64,000 bases of DNA from Ruminococcaceae bacterium BL-4 (GCA_902809935.1 LR778134.1:124001-188000); one strand, 5' to 3'; shown: positions 1 through 7,812, numbered from the stretch's first letter. Program-made: numbers and translations. Notes: generated by a model not told the origin, from the sequence alone.

Positions 1-117
1 ATCCGCTATTATGATAATATGTTTTTTTCCTTCAATGTTTCCAAAGCTGTGGCAGTCATATTATTTCACGGTCTGACAGCCACCTTCATTGACCCTAGAA
101 TAAAATCGCATGTTTAA
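1..117 (+). CDS. C-terminal tail of an unidentified protein (partial)
   Basis: From base 1 an open frame runs 38 codons and stops with TAA at 115-117. The end reads about ...HGLTATFIDPRIKSHV and has one moderately hydrophobic stretch. It may be the tail of a membrane or element-encoded protein whose start lies before the window. I do not recognise the family. The only support is the open frame and its position just upstream of a recombinase gene. It could be chance. Confidence 0.3.
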   Translation: MRYYDNMFFSFNVSKAVAVILFHGLTATFIDPRIKSHV

Positions 118-215
118 AGGGAGAAATTTTTTAACTTCAATAATATACTTTAAATAAGCAATAAACGTTCTCATTTCAATATGAAAATGTCGGAAAATGA
201 TTAGAAGGTGATCCT

Positions 216-1658
216 ATGAAAATTGCTGCAGCTTACATCCGTGTATCAACTGATGACCAGCTGGAATTTTCCCCTGACTCTCAACTTCAAAAAATACTGG
301 ACTACGCAAAGCATAATGACATGATCGTCCCGACGGAATATGTCTTTCGTGAAAAAGAGGGAATCTCAGGCCGCTCGGCTGCTAAACGTCCGGAATTTCA
401 GCGCATGATTGCAACCGCTCGAGAAAAAGATTCCAACATTTCTATTATTCTTGTCTGGAAATTTTCCAGATTTGCACGAAATCAAGAGGAATCAATCGTC
501 TATAAGTCTCTTTTAAAAAAGGAACGCAGCATTTCTGTTATCAGTGTTTCAGAGCCAATTTTAGATAGTGACTTCGGCGGGTTAATTGAGCGCATTATCG
601 AATGGATGGACGGCTATTATTCTACTCGGCTTTCCGGAGAAGTAATGCGCGGGATGACCGAACGCTTTCAGCGCGGTAAACCAGTATCGGCTGCACCTAT
701 CGGATATGTAATGCCAAAAGGAACAGGAAAACTTATGATTGATCCCCAAGCCGCTTCAGTTGTGCAATACATTTTCGAGCATTTTTTAGCCGGCGATGGA
801 TACAAACAGATTGCTCTTAATCTCAATGCGCAAGGTATTAAAACACGCCGCGGCAACTTGTGGGAAAACCGCACCATCCGTTATGTGATACAAAATCCGG
901 TTTACATCGGAAAAATCCGTTGGAATCCCACCGGAGAAGAGGTAGATTACTATAAAACAAAATCAAAAATTGTAGATGGTGCCCAAAAACCCATTATATC
1001 GAAAAAGCAATGGCAAGCCGCCCAAAATCGGGTAAAAATGATCAGCAATCTGTATGGTCATTACGCACACAGCAGTAAGCCTGCCGGTAATCTATTTTGT
1101 GGACTGATTAAATGCAGTGCATGCGGTGCTACTATGTCCCCGGTCGGCGGCGGAAAAAAAGGCGGGCTGCAGTGTACCAATTACACGCACAGCCGCTGTA
1201 CAGAATCCCACTATATCAGCAATGATAAAATACACAGGATCGTCTTTTCTGAACTCAAATATGAGCTAACTTATGAAACTTTTTCTCTTCAGCGTAAAAA
1301 TATAAAGCCCAATGGATTTGACAATTCTATAATTGAAAGCAAAATCGAGCAGGAGCAGCATAAACTTGATCGTGTTAAGGAGTCCTATGCTGCTGGCATT
1401 GACACTCTGGAGGAATATCAAGAAAATAAGCAGAAAATCACGTCTGAAATTAAGAAGTTAAAAGCAAAACTTTCTGTCAATTCCATTACTGATATCACCA
1501 AAGCCCAATGTAAAGCATTCTGCAAAAAAGCGCTTAAAGGCCTTCAGCAATGCGAATCTTTACCGTCCGATGAAGGGAATCGGATTTTGCGTACTTTTAT
1601 CGATCATATTGTCTTTGATCGAGCGTCTGAATCTGTTCAAATTTTTTATTCCCTTTAA
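216..1658 (+). CDS. Large serine recombinase, likely excisionase of a cotJC-intervening element
   Basis: This 480-aa protein belongs to the large serine recombinase family, which cuts and religates attachment sites through a 5'-phosphoserine link. The N-terminal resolvase domain carries the catalytic motif YIRVST with Ser11. A recombinase domain follows at about residues 165-265, then a zinc ribbon (KCSACG ... CTNYTHSRC, about 295-330) and a C-terminal coiled coil (about 370-420). The length suits the family and nothing looks damaged. An SD (AAGGTGAT) lies 5-6 bases before ATG. The stop codon is only 13 bases before the point where the next frame becomes recognisable CotJC, so the gene sits at the very edge of whatever interrupts cotJC. 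It reads in the same direction as cotJC. By analogy with SpoIVCA in the sigK skin element, I infer that it excises the element during sporulation. A phage integrase or transposon recombinase that landed in cotJC is the alternative. Confidence 0.9.
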   Translation: MKIAAAYIRVSTDDQLEFSPDSQLQKILDYAKHNDMIVPTEYVFREKEGISGRSAAKRPEFQRMIATAREKDSNISIILVWKFSRFARNQEESIVYKSLLKKERSISVISVSEPILDSDFGGLIERIIEWMDGYYSTRLSGEVMRGMTERFQRGKPVSAAPIGYVMPKGTGKLMIDPQAASVVQYIFEHFLAGDGYKQIALNLNAQGIKTRRGNLWENRTIRYVIQNPVYIGKIRWNPTGEEVDYYKTKSKIVDGAQKPIISKKQWQAAQNRVKMISNLYGHYAHSSKPAGNLFCGLIKCSACGATMSPVGGGKKGGLQCTNYTHSRCTESHYISNDKIHRIVFSELKYELTYETFSLQRKNIKPNGFDNSIIESKIEQEQHKLDRVKESYAAGIDTLEEYQENKQKITSEIKKLKAKLSVNSITDITKAQCKAFCKKALKGLQQCESLPSDEGNRILRTFIDHIVFDRASESVQIFYSL

Positions 1659-1680
1659 TGATCACATTTTGAAGTATGGT
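1655..1680 (+). other. Candidate attachment-site junction between recombinase element and cotJC
   Basis: The recombinase stop codon is at 1656-1658. CotJC homology resumes at about 1672 with KYGGPHGEL. The crossover core should therefore lie within or just beside this interval. The partner site would be at the other end of the element, outside the window, so no direct repeat can be shown here. Confidence 0.5.
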
Positions 1681-2187
1681 GGACCTCATGGAGAACTTGG
1701 CGCATCGCTGCGTTACCTTTCCCAAAGATACACCATGCCCTACCCAGAGCTCAAAGCGATTCTTACAGATATTGGTACCGAAGAACTAGCCCATCTTGAG
1801 ATGGTCAGTACCATTGTGTATCAGCTTACACGCAACCTAACTCCAGAAGAAATTAAGAAGGCTGGTTATGACGCTTATTTTGTAGACCATACTACAGGAA
1901 TTTATCCCGTAGACGCCAGCGGAAATCCATTCAGTGCAGCGACTTTCTCTGTTGCAGGCGATATGATAACGGATCTACACGAAAATCTCGCCGCAGAGCA
2001 AAAAGCGCGTACGACTTATGAAAACATTCTGCGTTTTGCAGACGACCCGGATGTCCGGGATCCAATCAAATTCCTACGTGCTCGTGAAATCGTTCATTTT
2101 CAGCGTTTCGGCGAAGGATTGCGCATCGCTACCGACCGTTTGGATTCCAAAAACTTTTATGCCTTTAACCCCGAATTTGACCGTTAA
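1672..2187 (+). pseudogene. cotJC: 3' portion of cotJC (manganese catalase/spore coat family), 5' end displaced
   Basis: These 171 codons match the CotJC/manganese-catalase family almost from its start. Visible features are YGGPHGELGASLRYLSQR, the metal-ligand region TEELAHLE, a central helix with AAEQKARTTYENIL, REIVHFQRFGE, and the family ending NFYAFNPEFDR. Family members normally carry about 25 more residues (a short MW-Y-KLxYPV type leader) before YGGP. Here those are replaced by the tail of the recombinase gene. The frame stays open upstream to about 1570 only by overlapping the recombinase in another frame, so that extension is not meaningful. No SD or start codon fits the remaining body, so it is unlikely to be translated as it stands. 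The body shows no decay, which suggests that selection still acts on it and that excision can rejoin it. The native product would be a Mn-containing coat protein of the inner spore coat. Confidence 0.85.
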
Positions 2188-2191
2188 AAAA

Positions 2192-2224
2192 AGCTCCATC
2201 GAAAAAACGATGGGGCTTTTTTCA
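2192..2224 (+). terminator. Rho-independent terminator after cotJC
   Basis: A 10-bp stem (2192-2201 with 2208-2217, one G-T pair) has an AAAAAA loop and is followed by a T run. It starts 4 bases after the cotJC stop. Confidence 0.85.
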
Positions 2225-2347
2225 CATAACCATCACTTAAGATTTACCAGAAGTTCGAATCCTGTTAAAATTCAGGACATATCCTTTTTCTATACTATAA
2301 ACAGTTCCAAAGAAAAAGATTTCTAAAAGAAATTATAAAACACTGTG

Positions 2348-2443
2348 CTAACCGCTGGACTTTCTGGAATACCAACCCGGCAGATGCACAGACAAACAAT
2401 AAGACCAAGAAATTGGTTTTCTATATATTAACCTCTTTTTCAT
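2348..2443 (-). CDS. Possible 31-aa small protein
   Basis: An ATG at 2443 follows a near-ideal SD (AAAGGAG, 6-base spacing). It opens a 31-codon frame beginning MKKRLIYRKP and ending at TAG. It lies directly after the terminator of the GNAT gene, so expression would need read-through. Shifting to another frame after about residue 9 gives a hydrophobic stretch with LGLIVCLCIC, so this may be a frameshifted remnant of a small membrane peptide. The family is not recognised. The rest of 2225-2460 shows no feature. Confidence 0.25.
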   Translation of the reverse strand: MKKRLIYRKPISWSYCLSVHLPGWYSRKSSG

Positions 2444-2460
2444 TAATTTCTCCTTTTTAC

Positions 2461-2500
2461 AAAAGCCGGACTTTGCGAAAGCAAAGCCCGGCTTTTCTTT
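2461..2500. terminator. Bidirectional terminator downstream of GNAT gene
   Basis: A long stem (2461-2476 with 2481-2496, GAAA loop) has an A run on the left and a T run on the right. It can terminate the minus-strand GNAT transcript. Confidence 0.85.
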
Positions 2501-2513
2501 GTCAAAATCTATT

Positions 2514-2933
2514 TTACAATTCTTTTGTCATACAAATATGCGGACAAAATTCATCATAAAAAACATCTCCAACTGCGTGGTAATTAAGCTTTTCATAAAA
2601 CTTCTGCACTCTACATTGCGCAGAAAGTTTAATTGCGGTACCGCCTTCTTTTTTAGCTTTCTGCTCTAATTCTTCTACAACTACCCTTCCAAGACCTTCT
2701 CCCCGAAATTCCTTTAAAACCGCAACTCTGCCAATTGTATAAACCGGCTTTTGAGGATCTTCTCGAAACATTCTGCCCACCGCTTTAGGAATATCTCCAT
2801 CATACAAAACTAAATGCTCTGCCGTCAAATCGATCTCATCATATTCCTTTTGAAATCCCTGTTCTTCCACAAAAACTTTTTGACGAATTTCTTTTCCTTG
2901 CGGTGTCAATTTTTTATTTATAATACTCTTCAT
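2514..2933 (-). CDS. GNAT family N-acetyltransferase (ElaA-like)
   Basis: This 139-aa single-domain GNAT protein transfers an acetyl group from acetyl-CoA to an amine. Acetyl-CoA-binding motif A is visible as RVAVLKEFRGEGLGRVVV (about residues 69-86). The start region VFVEEQGFQKEYDEID resembles ElaA-type GNATs. ATG follows an AAAGGAAA SD. It is a single-gene unit with its own terminator. The substrate cannot be read from the sequence. Confidence 0.88.
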   Translation of the reverse strand: MKSIINKKLTPQGKEIRQKVFVEEQGFQKEYDEIDLTAEHLVLYDGDIPKAVGRMFREDPQKPVYTIGRVAVLKEFRGEGLGRVVVEELEQKAKKEGGTAIKLSAQCRVQKFYEKLNYHAVGDVFYDEFCPHICMTKEL

Positions 2934-3069
2934 CAGATTTCCTTTCTCTCAATTCTTTTTAAAAAATTTTATCACTTTTTAATTGACTTGAAAAGCTATA
3001 AAAATTTAAAATCAAAACAAAAAATACGGGAAATTTCTTCCCCGTACTTTTTTAACAAAATATAATTAA

Positions 3070-3726
3070 TCATTTTCCGGATGGTTCTTTAGAGAGACGA
3101 TCCATCATTTCAGATTCCGGAATTTTGGCTAACTGCTGGTAAGCCGCCTTCAACATCTCTGCTGTCCCTTCTATCCCCAAAACAGAACTATCCATTAGAA
3201 GGTCAAACTGATCTCTTCCGCCCCACCGTAAATCGGTATAATAGTTATAATAAGAACGGCGCATACGGTCCGTCTTGCGCACAAGAATTCTAGCTTCATC
3301 CTCAGAAATCTTACTCCGTTTCATAACACACTGAATCCGAACCGGCAAAGGAGCATAAAGAAATACATGCAGACAGTACGGCTGATTGCGAAGGACATAA
3401 TTTCCGCACCGACCAACAATAATACAGGATTCTTTTTCTGCCATCTGACGAATAATTCTTGACTGCAGCTGATAAAGAGTATCCCCTATCGTTTGTCCAT
3501 AACGTGCAATATGAGCTGCTTCCTTCGCATCCATATACAAAAATGGACTTACCGGATGCTCATCTACACACTCCAAGTCCTTTGGGTCTAGAGCACTGTT
3601 CTTTGCTGCTTTTTGAATGAGTTCCTTGTCATAATACGGAATATCGAGCAATCCAGAAAGAATTCGAGCCACCTTGTGGCCACCGCTTCCATATTCCCTG
3701 CCGATTGTTAAAATCGTATGATGCAT
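3070..3726 (-). CDS. Cytidylate kinase-like family protein (paralogue 1)
   Basis: This 218-aa protein has the fold of the cytidylate-kinase-like family common in Clostridia. The nucleotide loop near the N-terminus reads GREYGSGGHKVA (about residues 8-19), which is the GSGG form of this family rather than a classical GxxGxGK Walker A. Other family landmarks are the IPYYDKELI segment, IIVGRCGNYVLR, and the DLRWGGRDQFDL region near the end. The true substrate of this family is not established, and it is not the housekeeping CMP kinase. The start is supported by a G-rich SD (AAAGGGGGC). A promoter TTGAAT-N17-TATTCT lies at 3757-3785. A divergent paralogue (4158-4769) and a 32-aa membrane-protein gene lie just upstream. 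Confidence 0.8.
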   Translation of the reverse strand: MHHTILTIGREYGSGGHKVARILSGLLDIPYYDKELIQKAAKNSALDPKDLECVDEHPVSPFLYMDAKEAAHIARYGQTIGDTLYQLQSRIIRQMAEKESCIIVGRCGNYVLRNQPYCLHVFLYAPLPVRIQCVMKRSKISEDEARILVRKTDRMRRSYYNYYTDLRWGGRDQFDLLMDSSVLGIEGTAEMLKAAYQQLAKIPESEMMDRLSKEPSGK

Positions 3727-3843
3727 AACAAAGCCCCCTTTATCTTTTATAACTTGAGAATATCACATTTCAAATAAAAATTCAATCTATTTTGTTGCAT
3801 TTATGTATACTTTATCTTTATATCATGTTGCTTCTATTGCTTT

Positions 3844-3875
3844 AAAAAAGGCTGTGTGCAATTAAACACACAGCC
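3844..3875 (-). terminator. Terminator of the 32-aa membrane protein gene
   Basis: The 9-bp stem GGCTGTGTG/CACACAGCC (3850-3858 with 3867-3875) is followed on the minus strand by a run of six T. Confidence 0.8.
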
Positions 3876-3886
3876 AAAAACTTCAG

Positions 3887-3985
3887 TCACGCAAAGAAGG
3901 AACTAATGATTGCCGACCCACCGATCAATATTGCACATACAATCGCTACCACTCGCAAAAATACCGTACGCCGTTTTCCCTGCAT
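3887..3985 (-). CDS. 32-aa single-pass membrane protein
   Basis: This short gene starts at ATG 3985 with a GGAGG SD 7 bases upstream. It encodes 32 residues: a basic head MQGKRRTVFLR, then one hydrophobic helix of about 19 residues, ending SSFFA. A clean terminator follows 11 bases after the stop. The SD, terminator and amphipathic layout make it a convincing gene despite its size. The positive head predicts an N-in orientation. I do not recognise the family. It sits between two cytidylate-kinase-like paralogues but has its own terminator, so a functional link is not shown. Confidence 0.7.
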   Translation of the reverse strand: MQGKRRTVFLRVVAIVCAILIGGSAIISSFFA

Positions 3986-4157
3986 GATAATTCCTCCGTT
4001 TCATAAGTAATTTTATTATAAACAAATCAAATCAAAAAAACAAGCCATAAACCATACTCCCTATATTCCTATTACACACTTGACTTTTTCCCAAATTTCA
4101 GGTATTTTATAGTTATAGATTATGTCTATATTTTAGGACTACCAAGGAGGTATATTT

Positions 4158-4769
4158 ATGAATATTATCACAATCTCCAGACAATATGGCAGCGGCGGTC
4201 GAGAAATTGGGAAAAAGCTCGCAAATAAACTGCAGGTTCCTTTTTTCGATAAAGAACTCATTATTATGGCTGCTAAAAAAAGTGGTATGAGCGAAGAGGT
4301 CTTTAAAAGCGTAGACGAACGAGCTGCTTCCAGCTTTCTCTATTCTCTGTGGATGAATGGCTATTCCTATGGAATTCCAACGGCTGCAAATCATCTTCCT
4401 CTTAATGATCAGCTTTTTATTCTTCAGACAGAACTGATTAAAAATGCCGCAGAAAAAGGGGCCTGTGTAATTGTTGGCCGCTGTGCAGATTATATTCTGC
4501 GCGAACGTCATGATGTATTACATGTTTTTCTCTATGCAGATGAATCATTCCGGTCAAAACGTGCCATCCAAACATATGGAGAAGATGAAAAAAAGATTCA
4601 CGAAATTCTTATAAAAAAAGACAAACAGCGCTCCAACTACTATAATTTTTATAGTGATACTCGTTGGAATGATCCTCAAAATTATCACCTGTGCCTCAAT
4701 ACAGGTGCTCTGGGAATTGATAATTCCGTAGAAATGATTCTAAAAGCGTACAAAATTATTCAGCCTTAA
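4158..4769 (+). CDS. Cytidylate kinase-like family protein (paralogue 2)
   Basis: This 203-aa paralogue of the product at 3070-3726 begins MNIITISRQYGSGGREIG and shares the GSGG loop, the PFFDKELI segment, VIVGRCADYILRE and an SDTRW motif near the C-terminus. ATG follows AAGGAGG with 7-base spacing. A promoter TTGACT-N17-TATTTT lies at 4080-4108. The two copies are transcribed away from each other. They differ at most positions outside the motifs, so the duplication is old or they arrived separately. It is probably an ATP/GTP-dependent kinase of unknown substrate. Confidence 0.8.
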   Translation: MNIITISRQYGSGGREIGKKLANKLQVPFFDKELIIMAAKKSGMSEEVFKSVDERAASSFLYSLWMNGYSYGIPTAANHLPLNDQLFILQTELIKNAAEKGACVIVGRCADYILRERHDVLHVFLYADESFRSKRAIQTYGEDEKKIHEILIKKDKQRSNYYNFYSDTRWNDPQNYHLCLNTGALGIDNSVEMILKAYKIIQP

Positions 4770-4775
4770 AACCCG

Positions 4776-4818
4776 ACAGCGGTACTTAGATTTTAAGCTA
4801 AGTACCGCTGTTATCTTT
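4776..4818. terminator. Terminator between paralogue 2 and coaX
   Basis: A 14-bp perfect stem (4776-4789 with 4798-4811) is followed by a T-rich stretch. It lies between convergent genes and can serve both. Confidence 0.85.
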
Positions 4819-4824
4819 TCTTTG

Positions 4825-5595
4825 TCAAGCTTTGTGGTTTTTCTGATATAAAAGCCATAAACCTTTCAGCATCAAATTATCATCGAGAATAACACGGCGA
4901 TTGCAGAACGGTATAATCACACCTGCGACTCCACCGGTCGCAACAACCGTTGCCTGCTCCTTTAACTCCGCTTCTACCCGATCAATAATCCCATCGATCA
5001 TCGCGGCATTGCTAAAAACGATTCCGGACTGCATACATTCCTTTGTATTCTTGCCAATCAGGCGCTGAGGCACCTCCAAGCTAACATGAGAAAGCTGACT
5101 GGCATGTGCCGCAAGGCTCTCCAAACTGACAACAGGACCCGGAATAATCATCCCGCCAATATAACTTCCATTTGCATTTACAACACACATAGTTGTTGCA
5201 GTTCCCACATCAAAAATGATAATCGGCTTAGGATATTCCGCACTGGCTGCCACCGCTTCAGTCACCAAATCTGCCCCTAACTGGGCAGGATTGTCCATCA
5301 GAATATTTAGCCCCGTTTTCAATCCAGAACCAACCAGCAGCGGAACTTTTCCACAAACTTTACGGACTGCTTCCTGCAATGCCGCAGAAAGTGCTGGGAC
5401 CACAGAAGAAATAATTCCTCCTTCCGGTTCATGGCGCTCTACCCCGTGCATTTCAAATAAAGTGCGAATCATAAGGGCATATTCATCTGCTGTTTTGCTG
5501 GCATCTGTTGATAAACGTGCTGTAAAATAAATTTTTTCAGCATCCATACAGCCCAGTACAATATTTGTATTTCCTACGTCAATAGCGACGATCAT
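4825..5595 (-). CDS. coaX: Type III pantothenate kinase CoaX
   Basis: CoaX phosphorylates pantothenate, the first step of CoA synthesis. Landmarks are the N-terminal phosphate loop DVGNTN, the GADLV motif, and FDVGTATT in the middle, as in the ASKHA fold. The frame is open for 16 codons further upstream, but the ATG at 5595 has an AGGTGA SD and gives 256 aa, the usual CoaX length. Type III kinases are insensitive to CoA feedback and commonly need a monovalent cation. It lies downstream of the pantothenate-type ECF S component on the same strand and close to coaBC, forming a CoA locus. Confidence 0.95.
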   Translation of the reverse strand: MIVAIDVGNTNIVLGCMDAEKIYFTARLSTDASKTADEYALMIRTLFEMHGVERHEPEGGIISSVVPALSAALQEAVRKVCGKVPLLVGSGLKTGLNILMDNPAQLGADLVTEAVAASAEYPKPIIIFDVGTATTMCVVNANGSYIGGMIIPGPVVSLESLAAHASQLSHVSLEVPQRLIGKNTKECMQSGIVFSNAAMIDGIIDRVEAELKEQATVVATGGVAGVIIPFCNRRVILDDNLMLKGLWLLYQKNHKA

Positions 5596-5643
5596 TTTTT
5601 CACCTGCTTTAATTTTTCCGTGTTCGGTTCTCCCGAAACACAC

Positions 5644-5680
5644 AAAGCGGAAGGCAGATAGGACTTCTGCCTCCCGCTTT
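5644..5680 (-). terminator. Hairpin between panT and coaX
   Basis: A 14-bp stem with one mismatch (5644-5657 with 5667-5680) lies between the two genes. The minus-strand T run after it is short, so it is a weak terminator or an mRNA processing or stability hairpin. Confidence 0.5.
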
Positions 5681-5701
5681 TACTATGAATTTTTCAATCA
5701 A

Positions 5702-6358
5702 TCAATATTTTGCAATCTTAAATAAAGCCTTTCCAATGGCCGCGACTAAAATTCCAGCACCAATCGCTTCTGGAATACCGTTTGCGCCGACAATCCCGAG
5801 TACAATTCCGAGAACTGCATCAGCTGGTACTCCTTTTGCCGCTGCATAAGCATCACGAAAAAGGACAAAAATCAATCCCATTACAAAAATCGTATTCGTT
5901 AGGGCGCCAGACACACCTGCAACTGCAAGAGATACAATTGAACCTTCTTTTTTTGCATGTGTTACTTTCTGAATTGCACGGTAAACATAATATGGAATTA
6001 TGCCTACTAAAATTCTTGGAAGAAAACAAACAACCAAAGCGAACGGGGTCCCATTTGCCGTACCCGGCAGCGGAATCAAAGGACTAAACGTAAAAGAGGT
6101 CAGTGCAGGAGTGATTGTATTGCTGATCAGACTGACCAAGCCAAATAAGGAACCTAAAACGGCTCCATATTTTGGTCCCAGCAGTAATGCCCCCAAAATA
6201 ACCGGAATGTGAATAATGGTCATTTTAATGAAGGGCAGTGGGATCATGCCTAATGGTGTAAATCCCAAAAGCAGTACAATGGCCGCAAAAAGTGCTAAAA
6301 GCACAAAATTGCGGTACTTAGAGTTTGTTGCGGACATCGTTGTTGATTTGCTTGACAT
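5702..6358 (-). CDS. panT: ECF transporter S component, probably pantothenate (PanT-like)
   Basis: This 218-aa very hydrophobic protein has about six membrane segments and a basic/Ser-Thr N-terminus, typical of substrate-binding S components of ECF vitamin transporters. These use a shared EcfAA'T energising module encoded elsewhere. The first helix motif FVLLALFAAIVLLLGFTPLG and the IHIPVILGALLLGPKYGA loop are typical S-component features. The pantothenate assignment rests mainly on context: coaX follows on the same strand and coaBC is divergent. A promoter TTGCAT-N16-TATAAT (6457-6484) leaves a leader of about 90 bases. SD is GGAGG. Another vitamin is possible, but the CoA neighbourhood argues for pantothenate. 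Confidence 0.75.
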   Translation of the reverse strand: MSSKSTTMSATNSKYRNFVLLALFAAIVLLLGFTPLGMIPLPFIKMTIIHIPVILGALLLGPKYGAVLGSLFGLVSLISNTITPALTSFTFSPLIPLPGTANGTPFALVVCFLPRILVGIIPYYVYRAIQKVTHAKKEGSIVSLAVAGVSGALTNTIFVMGLIFVLFRDAYAAAKGVPADAVLGIVLGIVGANGIPEAIGAGILVAAIGKALFKIAKY

Positions 6359-6456
6359 ATTAAATTCCTCCAGCTGCCGGTCCTTGATTGGCTTTCTTTG
6401 TCAAAGGGCAAAAAGAAAAGCCTGAATCAAAAAGATCCAGCGCATATTTCCAGTTT

Positions 6457-6484
6457 ATTATAACAGGATTTTTCAGAGATGCAA
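6457..6484 (-). promoter_or_regulatory. Promoter of panT-coaX
   Basis: -35 TTGCAT (6479-6484), 16-base spacer, -10 TATAAT (6457-6462) on the minus strand. The predicted start is near 6450. Confidence 0.65.
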
Positions 6485-6522
6485 GGGAATTGACAAAAAA
6501 ATTTCTCAAAATGGGATTTTCC

Positions 6523-6551
6523 TTGTATTTTTATGAAAGAATTCTTATAAT
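6523..6551 (+). promoter_or_regulatory. Promoter of coaBC
   Basis: -35 TTGTAT (6523-6528), 17-base spacer, -10 TATAAT (6546-6551). It is divergent from the panT promoter, with about 40 bases between the two -35 elements. Confidence 0.6.
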
Positions 6552-6609
6552 TAGAGGTATGTTACCCGGTAAAAGCAGAAATAAACCGGATTTTGAAAGG
6601 ATGTTCTCC

Positions 6610-7812
6610 ATGTTGCTGCAAGATAAAACCATTTTATTGGGGATTTCCGGCAGTATTGCCGCTTATAAAGCTGCCGACCTCGCAAGCCGTCTCCATCACG
6701 AGGGCGCAAAAGTTCACACATTGATGACCCAAAATGCCTGCAAATTGATTTCACCGATGACCTTTGAAGGCGTAACGGGACAAAAAGCGGTCTCAGATAC
6801 ATTTGACCGAAACTATCAATATCATGTAGAACATGTTTCTCTCGCAAAACAAGCTGATCTTGTTTTAGTTGCGCCGGCAACTGCAAATGTGATTGCAAAA
6901 TTAGCAAACGGAATTGCGGATGACATGCTGACAACCACGGTTCTTGCCTGCCGCTGCAAAAAGATGATCGCACCGGCAATGAATACTGCAATGTATGAAA
7001 ATCCGGTAACACAAGACAATCTCGAAAAACTGCGTCATTACGGGTGGACCATCATCGATCCTGCCTGCGGAATGCTCGCCTGCGGAGACATTGGGGCTGG
7101 AAAATTTCCTGAACCTGCGGATATTCTGGAATATGTGCTAAAAGAAATTGGTGAAAAAAAGGATATGGCAGGGCTAAAGGTGCTGGTGACTGCCGGTCCT
7201 ACTCAAGAGCCCTTGGATCCAGTACGATATCTCACAAATCATTCCACCGGAAAGATGGGATATGAGCTGGCACGAAATGCCATGCGCCGCGGCGCCGAGG
7301 TCACGTTGATCTCTGGAAAGACCGCACTTCCTTTTCCTGCCTTTGTAAAAACAGTATCTGTCGGTTCCGCTCAAGAAATGTTTGATGCAGTTCTCTCAGC
7401 AGCACCTAAGCAGGATTTTTTTGCTTTTGCTGCGGCTGTTGCCGATTATCGTCCAGCAGTTGTTGCCGATCAAAAATTAAAAAAAGAAAATGGTAATTTT
7501 TCGGATATTCCTCTTTCTTCCACACCGGATATTTTAAAAACGATTGGGAACCAAAAGAAAAAGTGGCAAATGATCTGCGGTTTTTCGATGGAAACAGAAC
7601 ATTTAATTGAAAATTCGAGAAAAAAGCTGCAAAAAAAGCATGCTGATTTAATTGCCGCCAACAATCTTCGCACACCAGGCGCAGGTTTTGGCACTGATAC
7701 AAATGTAATTACCCTGATTTCAGATTCTAAAGAGATCGAGCTGCCGCAGCTTTCCAAATACGAAACAGCCGCAAAGATTTGGGACACATTGCTTTCTTTG
7801 CCAAAAAAATAA
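6610..7812 (+). CDS. coaBC: Bifunctional phosphopantothenoylcysteine synthetase/decarboxylase CoaBC
   Basis: CoaBC makes 4'-phosphopantetheine from 4'-phosphopantothenate and cysteine. The N-terminal flavoprotein decarboxylase CoaC shows the FMN motif GISGSIAAYKAADL, the active-site His region YHVEHVSLA, PAMNTAMYENP, and the catalytic-Cys flap ACGDIGAGK. The C-terminal synthetase CoaB begins near LKVLVTAGPTQEPLDPVRY, has NHSTGKMG, and retains the catalytic KLKK motif. The ATG at 6610 is preferred over 6601 because GAAAGGA then has 8-base spacing. The resulting 401 aa is normal. It is divergent from panT-coaX. Confidence 0.96.
   Translation: MLLQDKTILLGISGSIAAYKAADLASRLHHEGAKVHTLMTQNACKLISPMTFEGVTGQKAVSDTFDRNYQYHVEHVSLAKQADLVLVAPATANVIAKLANGIADDMLTTTVLACRCKKMIAPAMNTAMYENPVTQDNLEKLRHYGWTIIDPACGMLACGDIGAGKFPEPADILEYVLKEIGEKKDMAGLKVLVTAGPTQEPLDPVRYLTNHSTGKMGYELARNAMRRGAEVTLISGKTALPFPAFVKTVSVGSAQEMFDAVLSAAPKQDFFAFAAAVADYRPAVVADQKLKKENGNFSDIPLSSTPDILKTIGNQKKKWQMICGFSMETEHLIENSRKKLQKKHADLIAANNLRTPGAGFGTDTNVITLISDSKEIELPQLSKYETAAKIWDTLLSLPKK

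Noticed and set aside
2225-2300. GTTCGAATCC resembles a tRNA T-arm.
   Set aside because: The flanking bases do not form the 5-bp T stem and no acceptor or anticodon arm follows; not a tRNA or fragment that I can support.
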